Assembly (NCBI RefSeq): GCF_000717995.1
Contig: NZ_JODM01000001.1
Coordinates: 62,001 to 126,000 of the forward strand
From: Streptomyces violaceorubidus
GTDB lineage: Bacteria; Actinomycetota; Actinomycetes; Streptomycetales; Streptomycetaceae
Length of the DNA stretch: 64,000 bases
Direction: 5' to 3'
A model generated the notes under the pieces. That model saw nothing but the letters and a program-made list of their open reading frames with translations. It was not told where the DNA came from and did not search any database. Positions 1 through 8,129 of the stretch are shown piece by piece. The translations under genes and the position numbers were made by a program. Position 1 is the first letter of the stretch. Every line of letters begins with the position of its first letter.

Positions 1-2
1 AC

Positions 3-680
3 GCCCGCGTCCCCGTCCGTAGCCGGGCCGCCCGGGCCGCCGTCGGCGCCGCCGCCGCGGCGCTGCTGGTGTCCGCGTGCAGCTCCGGCGGCACCTCGGG
101 CGGCGGCGGCCAGACGGGCTTCATCACCGGCTCCGACGGCATCGCCACCGCGAAGGAGGGCGAGCGCGCCGACGCCCCCGAGCTGTCCGGCAAGACCGTC
201 GACGGGGGACAGGTCGACGTCGCCGACTACAAGGGCAAGGTCGTCGTCCTCAACGTCTGGGGCTCGTGGTGCCCGCCCTGCCGGGCCGAGGCCAAGAACT
301 TCGAGAAGGTCTACCAGGACGTCAAGGACCAGGGCGTCCAGTTCGTCGGCATCAACACCCGCGACACCTCCACCGGCCCGGCCCGCGCCTTCGAGAAGGA
401 CTACGGGGTCACCTACCCGAGCCTGTACGACCCGACGGGCAGGCTGATGCTCCGCTTCGAGAAGGGCACGCTCAACCCGCAGGCCGTCCCCTCCACGCTC
501 GTCATCGACCGGGACGGCAAGGTCGCCGCGCGCACGCTCCAGGCGCTCAGCGAGGAGAAGCTGCGCAAGATGCTCGCTCCCTACCTCGCCGACGAGTCCG
601 GCAAGTCTGCTAAGTCCGATGATTCCGGCAAGTTGGACCAGTCCGGCGGAACCGCCGACTCCGCCACGTCGGAGAAGTGA
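3..680 (+). CDS. TlpA/ResA-like thioredoxin lipoprotein (5' end outside window)
   Basis: The frame is open to the left edge, so the true start lies upstream. The first residues end a lipoprotein signal with lipobox L-V-S-A-C (Cys codon at 78-80). A thioredoxin fold follows with active site WCPPC (about 265-282) and a conserved Val-Pro-Ser-Thr cis-proline loop near 487. A charged Lys/Ser/Asp tail closes the protein. The family consists of membrane-anchored, extracytoplasmic thiol-disulfide reductases that keep apocytochrome c haem-binding cysteines reduced. It is followed one base after its stop by ccdA, whose product would supply electrons, then resB and ccsB, so a role in cytochrome c maturation is well supported by context. 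Confidence 0.93.
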   Translation, partial: ARVPVRSRAARAAVGAAAAALLVSACSSGGTSGGGGQTGFITGSDGIATAKEGERADAPELSGKTVDGGQVDVADYKGKVVVLNVWGSWCPPCRAEAKNFEKVYQDVKDQGVQFVGINTRDTSTGPARAFEKDYGVTYPSLYDPTGRLMLRFEKGTLNPQAVPSTLVIDRDGKVAARTLQALSEEKLRKMLAPYLADESGKSAKSDDSGKLDQSGGTADSATSEK

Positions 681-681
681 C

Positions 682-1455
682 GTGTCGGCAGCGATCACCC
701 TCGCCGAGACGGCGGGCAACAACGGCACGGTGCTCAACGGCGCCCTGCTGGTGGCCCTCCCCATCGCCCTGCTCGGCGGCCTCGTCTCCTTCTTCTCCCC
801 CTGCGTCCTGCCCCTCGTCCCCGGCTACCTCTCCTACGTGACCGGGGTCACCGGCACCGACCTCGGCGACGCCCGGCGCGGCCGCATGGTGGCCGGCGCC
901 TCCCTCTTCGTCCTCGGCTTCACCGCCGTCTTCGTCTCCAGCGGCGCGCTCTTCGGCTACTTCGGCCAGACGCTCCAGGAGAACCGGGGCGTGCTGACCG
1001 ACATCCTGGGCGGGCTCATGATCCTCATGGGCGTCTTCTTCATGGGCCTGATGCCCTGGCTCACCCAGCGCGAGTTCCGCTTCCACAAGAAGCCGGTGAA
1101 CGGCCTGGTCGGCGCCCCGATACTCGGCGCCCTCTTCGGCATCGGCTGGACGCCCTGCATCGGCCCGACCCTCTCCTCCGTGCTGATCCTCTCCTCCCAG
1201 CAGGGCACCGCCGGCCGCGGCGCCGTACTGACCGTCGCCTACTGCCTCGGTCTCGGCGTCCCCTTCGTCCTCGCCGCCGTCGCCTTCCGCAAGGCGCTCG
1301 GCGCCTTCGGCTGGGTCAAGCGGCACTATGTCTGGGTGATGCGCGTGGGCGGCGTCATGATGATCGCGACCGGGCTGCTGCTGCTGACCGGCGTGTGGGA
1401 CAGCATCGTGCAGGACATGCAGACCTGGTCCAACGGCTTCACTGTGGGGATCTGA
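682..1455 (+). CDS. ccdA: CcdA, thiol-disulfide electron-transfer membrane protein
   Basis: This is a 257 aa CcdA/DsbD-gamma family protein with about six hydrophobic segments. It passes electrons from cytoplasmic thioredoxin across the membrane to the extracytoplasmic thioredoxin-like protein. The two diagnostic cysteines sit in the half-repeats FFSPCVLPLVPGYLSY and GWTPCIGPTLSS. I chose GTG at 682 because GGAGAAG lies about 5-11 bases upstream, inside the end of the preceding gene; an in-frame ATG at 619 would make an unlikely 21-residue overlap extension. The gene is the second in the four-gene cytochrome c biogenesis operon. Confidence 0.93.
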   Translation: MSAAITLAETAGNNGTVLNGALLVALPIALLGGLVSFFSPCVLPLVPGYLSYVTGVTGTDLGDARRGRMVAGASLFVLGFTAVFVSSGALFGYFGQTLQENRGVLTDILGGLMILMGVFFMGLMPWLTQREFRFHKKPVNGLVGAPILGALFGIGWTPCIGPTLSSVLILSSQQGTAGRGAVLTVAYCLGLGVPFVLAAVAFRKALGAFGWVKRHYVWVMRVGGVMMIATGLLLLTGVWDSIVQDMQTWSNGFTVGI

Positions 1456-1458
1456 CCG

Positions 1459-3219
1459 ATGAGCACCACTTCGAAATCCACCCCCGCCACCGCCTCCGGC
1501 GAGCAGCCGAAGGCCGAGGGCGGTGACCAGGACCTCGGCGCCGCCGGCTCCCAGCTGTCCACCGCCCCCGCCGAGGAGGCCCCCAACCTCCCCTCGCTCG
1601 GCGTGATCGGCTGGACCCGCTGGTTCTGGCGCCAGCTCACCTCGATGCGCGTCGCGCTGATCCTGCTCCTGCTGGTGTCGCTGGGCGCGATCCCGGGGTC
1701 GCTGATCCCGCAGGACGGCATCGACGCCGTGAAGGTCGAGGAGTTCCGCGCCAACCACGACCTCCTGGCGCCGGTCTACGACAAGCTCGGCCTCTTCCAC
1801 GTCTACAGCTCGGTGTGGTTCTCCGCGATCTACATCCTGCTGTTCGTCTCCCTCATCGGCTGCATCGTCCCGCGCACCTGGCAGTTCGTCGGCCAGCTCC
1901 GCGGCCGCCCGCCCCGCGCCCCCCGGCGCCTGGACCGGCTGCCCGCCTACACCACCTGGCGCACCGGCGCCGAGCCCGAGGAGGTCCGCGAGGCCGCGCG
2001 GAAGCTGCTGCGCAGGCGCCGCTTCCGCGTGGAGGCCGCCGGTGACGCCGTCGCGGCCGAGAAGGGCTACCTGCGGGAGGCCGGCAACCTCGCCTTCCAC
2101 ATCGCGCTGATCGTGCTGCTGACCGCCTTCGCCTGGGGCCAGCTGTTCAAGTACGAGGGCAACAAGCTGATCCTGGAGGGCGACGGCTTCTCCAACACCC
2201 TCACCCAGTACGACGACTTCAAGTCCGGGAACCTCTTCGACGCGGACGACGACCTGACGCCCTTCAGCTTCACCCTGAAGGACTTCCACGGCACCTACGA
2301 GGCGACCGGCCCCAACCGCGGCACCCCGCGGATCTACGAGGCCAAGGTCACCTACACCGAGGGCGCCGAGGGCACCGAGAAGTCGAAGACCATCGAGGTC
2401 AACAAGCCGCTGCACATCGACGGCTCCAAGGTGTACCTGGTCAGCCACGGCTACGCCCCCATCCTCACCGTCAAGGACGCCAAGGGCGACGTGGTGATGG
2501 ACAAGCAGGCGGTGGCCCTGCTGCCGCTGGACGGCAACGTCACCTCCTCCGGCGCCGTCAAGGTCATGGACGGCTACCGCAACGCCAAGGGGGAGAAGGA
2601 ACAGCTCGGCTTCAACGCGTTCTTCCTGCCGACCTACGGCGGCACGGGCAGCGGCATGCAGTCCACCTTCCCGGCGCTGGTCAACCCGATGCTCGCGCTC
2701 TCCGCCTACCACGGCGACCTCGGCGTGGACGCGGGCATCCCGCAGAGCGTCTACCAGCTCGACAAGACCAACCTGAAGGAGTTCAAGGACTCCGACGGCA
2801 AGCTGTTCAAGCAGCAGCTCAAGGTCGGCGACACCATGACCCTCCCGAACGGCGCCGGCTCGGTCACCTTCAACGGCGTCCAGGAGTGGGCCGGCTTCCA
2901 GGTCACGCAGCAGCCCGGCAGCGGCTGGGCGCTCGGCGGTGCGGTCGTCGCCATCTTCGGCCTGGCCGGCTCGCTGTTCGTCCAGCGCCGCCGCGTCTGG
3001 GTACGCGCCGTGCGCGGCGCCGACGGCGTGACCGTCGTGGAGATGGCCGGCCTCGGCCGCAGCGAGTCCGCGAAGGTCCCCGAGGAGCTGGGCGACCTCG
3101 CCGGGGTCCTGTACGACCAGGCACCGCCGGCGCCCGACGGGCCCGAGAACGACGACACCCCCGATACCCCCGATACCCCCGACACCCACGTCGTACCTGC
3201 CGAAGGGGCTGAGAAGTGA
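1459..3219 (+). CDS. resB: ResB, cytochrome c biogenesis protein
   Basis: This 586 aa protein matches the ResB (Ccs1) family. It has a cytoplasmic N-terminal stretch, two adjacent hydrophobic segments near residues 65-90 and 115-140, a third near 210-230, a large extracytoplasmic domain, and a last TM near 490-510 followed by a cytoplasmic tail. With CcsB it forms the system II haem lyase that exports haem and attaches it to apocytochrome c. The last ~20 residues contain a perfect Asp-Thr-Pro repeat from a 9-base unit repeated about four times (3154-3189). The stop overlaps the ccsB start. Confidence 0.93.
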   Translation: MSTTSKSTPATASGEQPKAEGGDQDLGAAGSQLSTAPAEEAPNLPSLGVIGWTRWFWRQLTSMRVALILLLLVSLGAIPGSLIPQDGIDAVKVEEFRANHDLLAPVYDKLGLFHVYSSVWFSAIYILLFVSLIGCIVPRTWQFVGQLRGRPPRAPRRLDRLPAYTTWRTGAEPEEVREAARKLLRRRRFRVEAAGDAVAAEKGYLREAGNLAFHIALIVLLTAFAWGQLFKYEGNKLILEGDGFSNTLTQYDDFKSGNLFDADDDLTPFSFTLKDFHGTYEATGPNRGTPRIYEAKVTYTEGAEGTEKSKTIEVNKPLHIDGSKVYLVSHGYAPILTVKDAKGDVVMDKQAVALLPLDGNVTSSGAVKVMDGYRNAKGEKEQLGFNAFFLPTYGGTGSGMQSTFPALVNPMLALSAYHGDLGVDAGIPQSVYQLDKTNLKEFKDSDGKLFKQQLKVGDTMTLPNGAGSVTFNGVQEWAGFQVTQQPGSGWALGGAVVAIFGLAGSLFVQRRRVWVRAVRGADGVTVVEMAGLGRSESAKVPEELGDLAGVLYDQAPPAPDGPENDDTPDTPDTPDTHVVPAEGAEK

Positions 3220-4343
3220 CTCTCGCCGCCGCAACCGAGTTGGCCACCGCGACCAACGAGCATCTCGCGAACGTCAGCAACACGCTGATCTACTCCGCGA
3301 TGGCCGTCTACACCCTGGCCTTCTTCGCGCACATCGCCGAGTGGCTCTTCGGCAGCCGCAGCAAGGTCGGCCGTACCGCCGCCGCTCTCACCGCCGATGT
3401 TGCGGGCAAGTCCGCGTCCGGGCCACCCGTCACCGTGAGGAAGGCCGGCGGCACCGCCGTACTCGAACGCCCCGCGGTCGTCGTCCGCTCCGGCTTCCGC
3501 GACGTGCCGGACGGGCCGGGCGCGCACGGCGGCACCGAGAAGGGCGACCTCTACGGGCGGATCGCCATCGCGCTCACGGTCCTCGCGTTCGCCCTGGAGG
3601 CCGGCGGCGTTCTCGCCCGCGCCCTGTCGGTGAAGCGGGCGCCGTGGGGCAACATGTACGAGTTCAACATCACGTTCACGACGGTCGCCGTCGGCGTGTA
3701 CCTCGTGCTGCTGGCCCTGAAGAAGAACATCCGCTGGCTCGGCCTGCCCCTGGCCACCACGGTCCTGCTCGACCTCGGCCTCGCCGTCACCGTCCTCTAC
3801 ACGGCGAGCGACCAGCTGGTGCCCGCCCTCCACTCGTACTGGCTGTACATCCACGTCTCGACCGCCATCTTCTGCGGCGCGGTCTTCTACGTCGGCGCGG
3901 TCGGCACGATCCTGTACCTCTTCAAGGACAACTTCGAGAACAAGCTGGCCTCCGGCGGCACCCCCGGCCGGTTCGCCAGCTCCGTCCTGGACCGGCTGCC
4001 CGCCGCCGCCTCCCTCGACAAGTTCGCCTACCGCGTCAACGCCGCCGTCTTCCCGCTGTGGACGTTCACGATCATCGCGGGCGCCATCTGGGCGGGCGAC
4101 GCCTGGGGCCGGTACTGGGGCTGGGACCCCAAGGAGACCTGGTCCTTCATCACCTGGGTCGCCTACGCCTGCTACCTGCATGCCCGGGCCACCGCCGGCT
4201 GGAAGGGCCGCAAGGCCGCCTACCTGGCTCTGGTCGCCTTCGGCTGCTGGCTGTTCAACTACTACGGCGTCAACATCTTCGTCTCCGGCAAGCACTCCTA
4301 CGCCGACGTGGGCCTCGGCGTCCTCCAGTCGGCGGGCTTCTGA
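3216..4343 (+). CDS. ccsB: CcsB (CcsA/ResC), haem-handling cytochrome c synthase subunit
   Basis: This 375 aa polytopic membrane protein carries the tryptophan-rich WWD signature (GRYWGWDPKETWSFITW), which presents haem at the outer face, plus conserved histidines in flanking helices (LHSYWLYIHV, GKHSYADVG). The start GTG overlaps the resB stop in a GTGA, implying translational coupling. A long soluble loop of about 80 residues separates the first TM from the rest, as in other actinobacterial members. It is the last gene of the operon and is followed by a hairpin terminator. Confidence 0.93.
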   Translation: MTLAAATELATATNEHLANVSNTLIYSAMAVYTLAFFAHIAEWLFGSRSKVGRTAAALTADVAGKSASGPPVTVRKAGGTAVLERPAVVVRSGFRDVPDGPGAHGGTEKGDLYGRIAIALTVLAFALEAGGVLARALSVKRAPWGNMYEFNITFTTVAVGVYLVLLALKKNIRWLGLPLATTVLLDLGLAVTVLYTASDQLVPALHSYWLYIHVSTAIFCGAVFYVGAVGTILYLFKDNFENKLASGGTPGRFASSVLDRLPAAASLDKFAYRVNAAVFPLWTFTIIAGAIWAGDAWGRYWGWDPKETWSFITWVAYACYLHARATAGWKGRKAAYLALVAFGCWLFNYYGVNIFVSGKHSYADVGLGVLQSAGF

Positions 4344-4355
4344 ACGAGGCCCGGC

Positions 4356-4398
4356 GAAGGCCGGTTCCCGTGACCCAGGTCACCTGGGACCGGCCTTC
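4356..4398 (+). terminator. Hairpin terminator after ccsB
   Basis: GAAGGCCGGTTCCC pairs with GGGACCGGCCTTC with one bulged T, and an inner GTGACC/GGTCAC stem extends it. It begins 13 bases after the ccsB stop and ends 42 bases before the stop of the oppositely oriented condensation-domain gene, so it may serve both. Confidence 0.75.
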
Positions 4399-4440
4399 TC
4401 GTATGCCGTCTCCGGAGGCGCGAGGTGTCCGCGGAGAGCC

Positions 4441-5856
4441 TCACCGAGCGGTGAGCGGCGGACCGAAGTCCCCGCGGGCGACGCCGGTGACGACGTCCCG
4501 CAGCCGCTCGACGTACAGCCGCAGGTTCTTGTGGGCGACGTCGGTGTCCGGATAGCGGCTCGCGAACCACAGGCCCTCGGGGAGCCGGGTGACCCAGGCG
4601 CACACCTGGTCGCCGTACGACACCCTCAGCAGTGCGTACGCCGTCCGGTCCGGCCAGCTGTCGGCGCCCGGCACGCCGCGGGCGTCGACGTACGACACGA
4701 TCGAGTACAGGTCGGGCGAGGTCGGCCGGAAGTCCGTGCCGAGCAGGCGCAGCACCCGGTCGATCGGCATGCGGGACATCCGCCGGTTGGCCTGGAGTTC
4801 GGCGCGGACGGTGCCGAGGGCGCTGGGGAAGTCGTGGGCCCGGTCCACCGGGACCTCGATGGGCGCGCCGCCCACGTACCAGCCGACGGACTCCGTCCAC
4901 TGCGACCGCGACCGGGTGTGGAAGGGCACGACCGTGCGGTAGACCGGCTCGCCGCCGATCTCGTGGACGATCAGGGCGGTCGCCGCGAGCACGCCGACCA
5001 GGCTGCCCCCGTGGGGGCGGCAGTACGCCTCGAACGCGGCGGCGTCGGCCGCGTCCACCAACGGCTCGCGCAGCAGCCGCTGTTCGGGCAGCGGGTCGCC
5101 GGGCCGGACGCCGAGGTCGACGGGGAAGGACGGCAGCCGCCCGTCGCAGCGCCGGATGAACTCCCGCCAGCGGCCCACGATGTCGTGGTCGCCGTCGATC
5201 CGGTCCGCGTCCGCCCGCTCGGCCTGGCAGAAGTCGACGTAGGAGCCCACCCGGGGCCGCGGCACGGTCCGCCCCGCCGCACCGGCGGCGTACAGCTCGC
5301 CGACCTCGGCGGGGATGCGGTAGATGGAGTACGCGTCGACGTTGCTGTGGTCGAAGGCCATGTAGACGCTGACGCCGTCGTCGCGGACGACCGCCGTGTA
5401 GATGAGGTTGGGCCAGCGCAGCGCGTCCGCGACCCGGTCGAAGCGGTCCTGGAGGTGCCGGGCCAGGTCCGTCGCGTCCGGGAAGTCGCCGACGTCCTCG
5501 CGGTGCAGGGCCACGGCGTCCGCGTCGAGCGTGAACCGCCGCATCGTGTCGCCGCTTTCGCCGCTCCACCGGAATCCGCTGCGCAGCGTCTCGTGCCGCA
5601 GGGTCCAGGCCCGCAACGCCTCCTGGAGCACGTCGAGGTCCACCGGCCCCGGGATGTCGAAGGCGGCCCCGAGCCAGGTCGGTACGAACAGGCCGTCCTC
5701 GCGCACCGACCGGGCCGTCCGGATGTGCGACTCCTGGATGTACGCGGGCGGTCGCGTGTCCTCGGGCAGCGCCGCCGCGATGTCGAGCGTCGCGGGACTG
5801 AGCGTCCACTCGACGAGGCGCCCGGGCCGGATCTCGCAGCGCTGGATGTCGGTCAT
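4441..5856 (-). CDS. Stand-alone condensation-domain protein
   Basis: This 471 aa protein has the two-lobed chloramphenicol-acetyltransferase-like fold of NRPS condensation and PapA-type acyltransferases. The catalytic motif appears as DHSNVDA: the second His and the Asp of HHxxxDG are kept, while the first His is Asp and the Gly is Ala. No adenylation, carrier or thioesterase domain lies nearby, so it is an orphan that probably joins an acyl or aminoacyl donor to an unknown acceptor, or is non-catalytic. I list ATG 5856 (MTDIQRC); GTG 5862, two codons upstream, has the better-placed GGAGA and is equally possible. Confidence 0.8.
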   Translation of the reverse strand: MTDIQRCEIRPGRLVEWTLSPATLDIAAALPEDTRPPAYIQESHIRTARSVREDGLFVPTWLGAAFDIPGPVDLDVLQEALRAWTLRHETLRSGFRWSGESGDTMRRFTLDADAVALHREDVGDFPDATDLARHLQDRFDRVADALRWPNLIYTAVVRDDGVSVYMAFDHSNVDAYSIYRIPAEVGELYAAGAAGRTVPRPRVGSYVDFCQAERADADRIDGDHDIVGRWREFIRRCDGRLPSFPVDLGVRPGDPLPEQRLLREPLVDAADAAAFEAYCRPHGGSLVGVLAATALIVHEIGGEPVYRTVVPFHTRSRSQWTESVGWYVGGAPIEVPVDRAHDFPSALGTVRAELQANRRMSRMPIDRVLRLLGTDFRPTSPDLYSIVSYVDARGVPGADSWPDRTAYALLRVSYGDQVCAWVTRLPEGLWFASRYPDTDVAHKNLRLYVERLRDVVTGVARGDFGPPLTAR

Positions 5857-6039
5857 TCGCACGAGGAGGTCTCCGTTCGCAGATGTACAGACCCGACCAA
5901 GGGAATGCCGTCTCCGCGACCGCGCACCTGGTGTGTCGGCACTGTTCAACGGAACGGATGGCCTCTCGAACGCCGATCCGGCCCCGGGGCGCGGCGCCCT
6001 TCACCCTTCCCCCGTGCCGCCTTCACCCGTCACTCCGGT

Positions 6040-6065
6040 CCGGGTACGCGGTATCCGGTACCCGG
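6040..6065 (-). terminator. Inverted repeat downstream of the 6089-7369 gene
   Basis: CCGGGTAC (6040-6047) and GTACCCGG (6058-6065) form an 8-bp stem with a 10-base loop, 24 bases past the stop of the minus-strand gene. The rest of 5857-6088 holds no convincing gene. Confidence 0.45.
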
Positions 6066-6088
6066 TGCCGTGGCCCCGCCGGGTGAGA

Positions 6089-7369
6089 TCAGCGGTCGTG
6101 GTCGTGGTCGTGGTCGTGGTCGCGGTCGGTGCGGTCGGTGCGGTCGGTGGCGGGCTCGGTTGTCGTGCGCAGGGCGTCGTCGGCCACTTCCGCGAGGAGG
6201 GCGTAGTACTCCTGGGGACGGTTGCCGAAGTCGACCCGCGCGGAAAGGCCGACCGGACCGTCGTCCGCGACTCTCAACAGGTCGACGGACGCCTGGTTCA
6301 ACCGCTCGGCGAGACCCTCCCGCTCGGCCTCTTCGAGCAGCGTGCGCAACTCGGCCACGGCGTCCGGCACACACCGGCGTTCCTCCGGTCCCGCGTTCAG
6401 CATCTGCCTCCACCCGGCGCCGGGGGCCGCCTCGGACAGTTCGTCCTCCAGGGCCGCGGCCAGCCGGTCGCCCGCCTCCGCCGCGTCACGTGCCGCTGGC
6501 CCGGCCTCCACCAGGACCCGCAGCGCGTTGAGCAGTTCCACGGTGCGCGCGTCGGGCCGGTCCGCGTCCAGCCGCAGCGTGGTGTCCTGACCCACCTCGT
6601 CCGCCGCCCGTCGTGCGGCCGCCCACACCCGCTCGGCCTCGCGCCGCCCCAGGCCCGAGGCGTGGGCCACCCCCCATGCCCCTTTGTCGAGAACGTCCCG
6701 CACGCTGCGGATGCCGTTGCGCTCCAGCTCGGCCACCGGCAGGCGGTCCGCCGCGACCCCCGGCAGCTCGGTGACCGGCAACCGGCCGACACGCTCCCGC
6801 ACCAGCTCGTCGTGCAGCGGCCTCCAGGCCCTGCGCACCGCCTCCACGGCTCGGTCATGGTCCCGCGCCGTCCGAGCAGCCGTTTCCCTCAGCTGCTCGG
6901 CCCGGCGCACGACCCCCGGGTTCATGCCGCTCAGGCGCGCCAGCGAGCGGATGTTCCCACCGATGAGGCCGACGACCGTCAAGAACAGCCCGAGGAACAG
7001 CAGTTGGTCGGACGCCTCGATCGACTCGCCGACGTCGTCGTCCTCGTCCAGGGAGTGCAACGCGCCCTTGTCCGGCCCCTCGGCGAGCACGAAGCCCGTA
7101 TCCCAACCGAGGTTGGTCCCCGGCTCGTAGTCCGGGGCCTTCAGCACGGGATCCCGCTCCGGGTCGCACTGGTACGGCCCCGTGCGCTCGACGAGGTCGT
7201 AGGGGTCCGTCCAGCGCACCGTGCACGTGCCGTCGGTTTCCTCGCGAAGGACGGTCAGGTCGACCTGTTCCAACTCGGGGTAGTCCGTCGCCGCGTAGAG
7301 GCCCGCCGAGCAGCCGATCAGCAGCACGCCCACGGTGACGACCCACCGGAAAAAAGGCACATGCTTCAC
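6089..7369 (-). CDS. Two-TM membrane protein of unknown function
   Basis: This 426 aa protein has an N-terminal TM (residues about 5-25), a ~90-residue extracytoplasmic segment with two cysteines, a second TM near 125-148, and a long helical, Arg/Ala/Glu-rich cytoplasmic part. The cytoplasmic part includes a helix-hairpin-helix-like stretch (ELERNGIRSVRDVLDKGAWG) resembling those in topoisomerase- or DNA-repair-type proteins. The extreme C-terminus is a repeat of Thr-Asp-Arg then His-Asp, made by DNA repeats at 6094-6150. GTG 7369 was chosen for its GGGGGGCAGGG upstream; the TTG at 7420 is less likely. I do not recognise the family. Confidence 0.7.
   Translation of the reverse strand: MKHVPFFRWVVTVGVLLIGCSAGLYAATDYPELEQVDLTVLREETDGTCTVRWTDPYDLVERTGPYQCDPERDPVLKAPDYEPGTNLGWDTGFVLAEGPDKGALHSLDEDDDVGESIEASDQLLFLGLFLTVVGLIGGNIRSLARLSGMNPGVVRRAEQLRETAARTARDHDRAVEAVRRAWRPLHDELVRERVGRLPVTELPGVAADRLPVAELERNGIRSVRDVLDKGAWGVAHASGLGRREAERVWAAARRAADEVGQDTTLRLDADRPDARTVELLNALRVLVEAGPAARDAAEAGDRLAAALEDELSEAAPGAGWRQMLNAGPEERRCVPDAVAELRTLLEEAEREGLAERLNQASVDLLRVADDGPVGLSARVDFGNRPQEYYALLAEVADDALRTTTEPATDRTDRTDRDHDHDHDHDR
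6094..6150. repeat. Hexanucleotide and nonanucleotide tandem repeats
   Basis: GGTCGT occurs four times and GGTCGC once in tandem (6094-6123), followed by three 9-base GGTCGGTGC/G units (6124-6150). They encode the His-Asp and Thr-Asp-Arg tail of the minus-strand protein, so copy-number change would only lengthen or shorten the tail in frame. Confidence 0.85.
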
Positions 7370-7500
7370 ACCCTGCCCCCCGTCTTCCGCGCCCTCGCGG
7401 CGGTTCCCGCCGCCCGCCAAGTGTGTCCGTGCCCCACCACGTCAGCAAGGACGGAGTCCGGCAACTCCGGCCCCCGATCGGCTTCCGGCAACAGGACGGA

Positions 7501-7539
7501 GGCCCTGGGCCGTGGCGGGGGAAGCCACGGCCCAGGGCC
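7501..7539. terminator. Perfect 16-bp hairpin in a gene-free stretch
   Basis: GGCCCTGGGCCGTGGC (7501-7516) pairs perfectly with 7524-7539 around a 7-base loop. It lies between the start of the minus-strand gene (7369) and the decayed lectin remnant. It is likely a bidirectional terminator left from the remnant's neighbourhood, or the terminator for leftward transcription from the LysR gene. The flanks 7370-7500 and 7540-7604 show nothing else I can support. Confidence 0.6.
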
Positions 7540-7604
7540 GGTCCGTGGCGGCGCGGCGGCCGCTACCGGGCGTCGGCGACGCGGGCGTGAAGGCGGCCCG
7601 TTCG

Positions 7605-8129
7605 GTCAGTCGCTCGGTGAGGGCCTCCGGCCACAGCGGCGGCTCGTACGGTGACCCGGCCCCGGAACCAGAACCCGAGCCGTCACCACTGCCCGCACCG
7701 GCGTCTGCGACGGATCTGGCTCCGGGTCTGGCTCCGGCTCCGGAGACGGCGACGCGGCTGGATCAGGTGGCTTCATGCTCAGGAACGCCAAGACCGGTCG
7801 GTGCATGACCACCGCCGTCTCCGACGCCCCGTACGACGGCGACTGCACGGGCGACGCGGCCACCTGGACCTTCCGGAGCAGGCCGAACGGCACCGTGTGG
7901 ATCGTCAACGGGCTCTTGGGCCAGTGCACCTACACCGCGGCGATCGGACACCCGGTCTTCTCGTTCCCCTGTGGCCGTAACCACCGGCCAGGAGTGGCGG
8001 GTGGGGTCCGGCGGCACCCTCAAGAACGCCGCGACCGGCGGCTGCGTCACCGTCAGCGCGATGAGCGGCACCGGCGTGCGCAACGAGGCCTGCGACCAGT
8101 CGGCGGCCCAACGCTGGACGCGGAGCTAG
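7605..8129 (+). pseudogene. Frameshifted ricin-type (beta-trefoil) lectin-domain remnant
   Basis: Three segments read like one secreted protein tail spread over two frames. One frame gives a Pro/Glu/Ala linker at about 7640-7730. Another gives a Ser-Gly repeat and then MLRNAKTGRCMTT...CTGDAATWTF..VNGLLGQC from 7715 to about 7965. The first frame returns with TGQEWRV, LKNAATGGCVTV and CDQSAAQRWTRS to the TAG at 8127. The paired cysteines and the QEW/QRW tripeptides are ricin-B-lectin signatures. No intact start or signal peptide is visible. The stop shares CTAG with the LysR stop on the other strand. Confidence 0.65.

Noticed and set aside
610..3234. Long minus-strand open frame opposite ccdA/resB
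   Set aside because: It is the antisense shadow of high-GC genes with Gly/Ala/Val/Arg-rich translation and no family resemblance; the plus-strand operon is clear.
4180..6531. Plus-strand frame through the condensation-domain gene
   Set aside because: Arg/Pro/Gly-rich antisense frame with no domain; the minus strand has a complete condensation domain.
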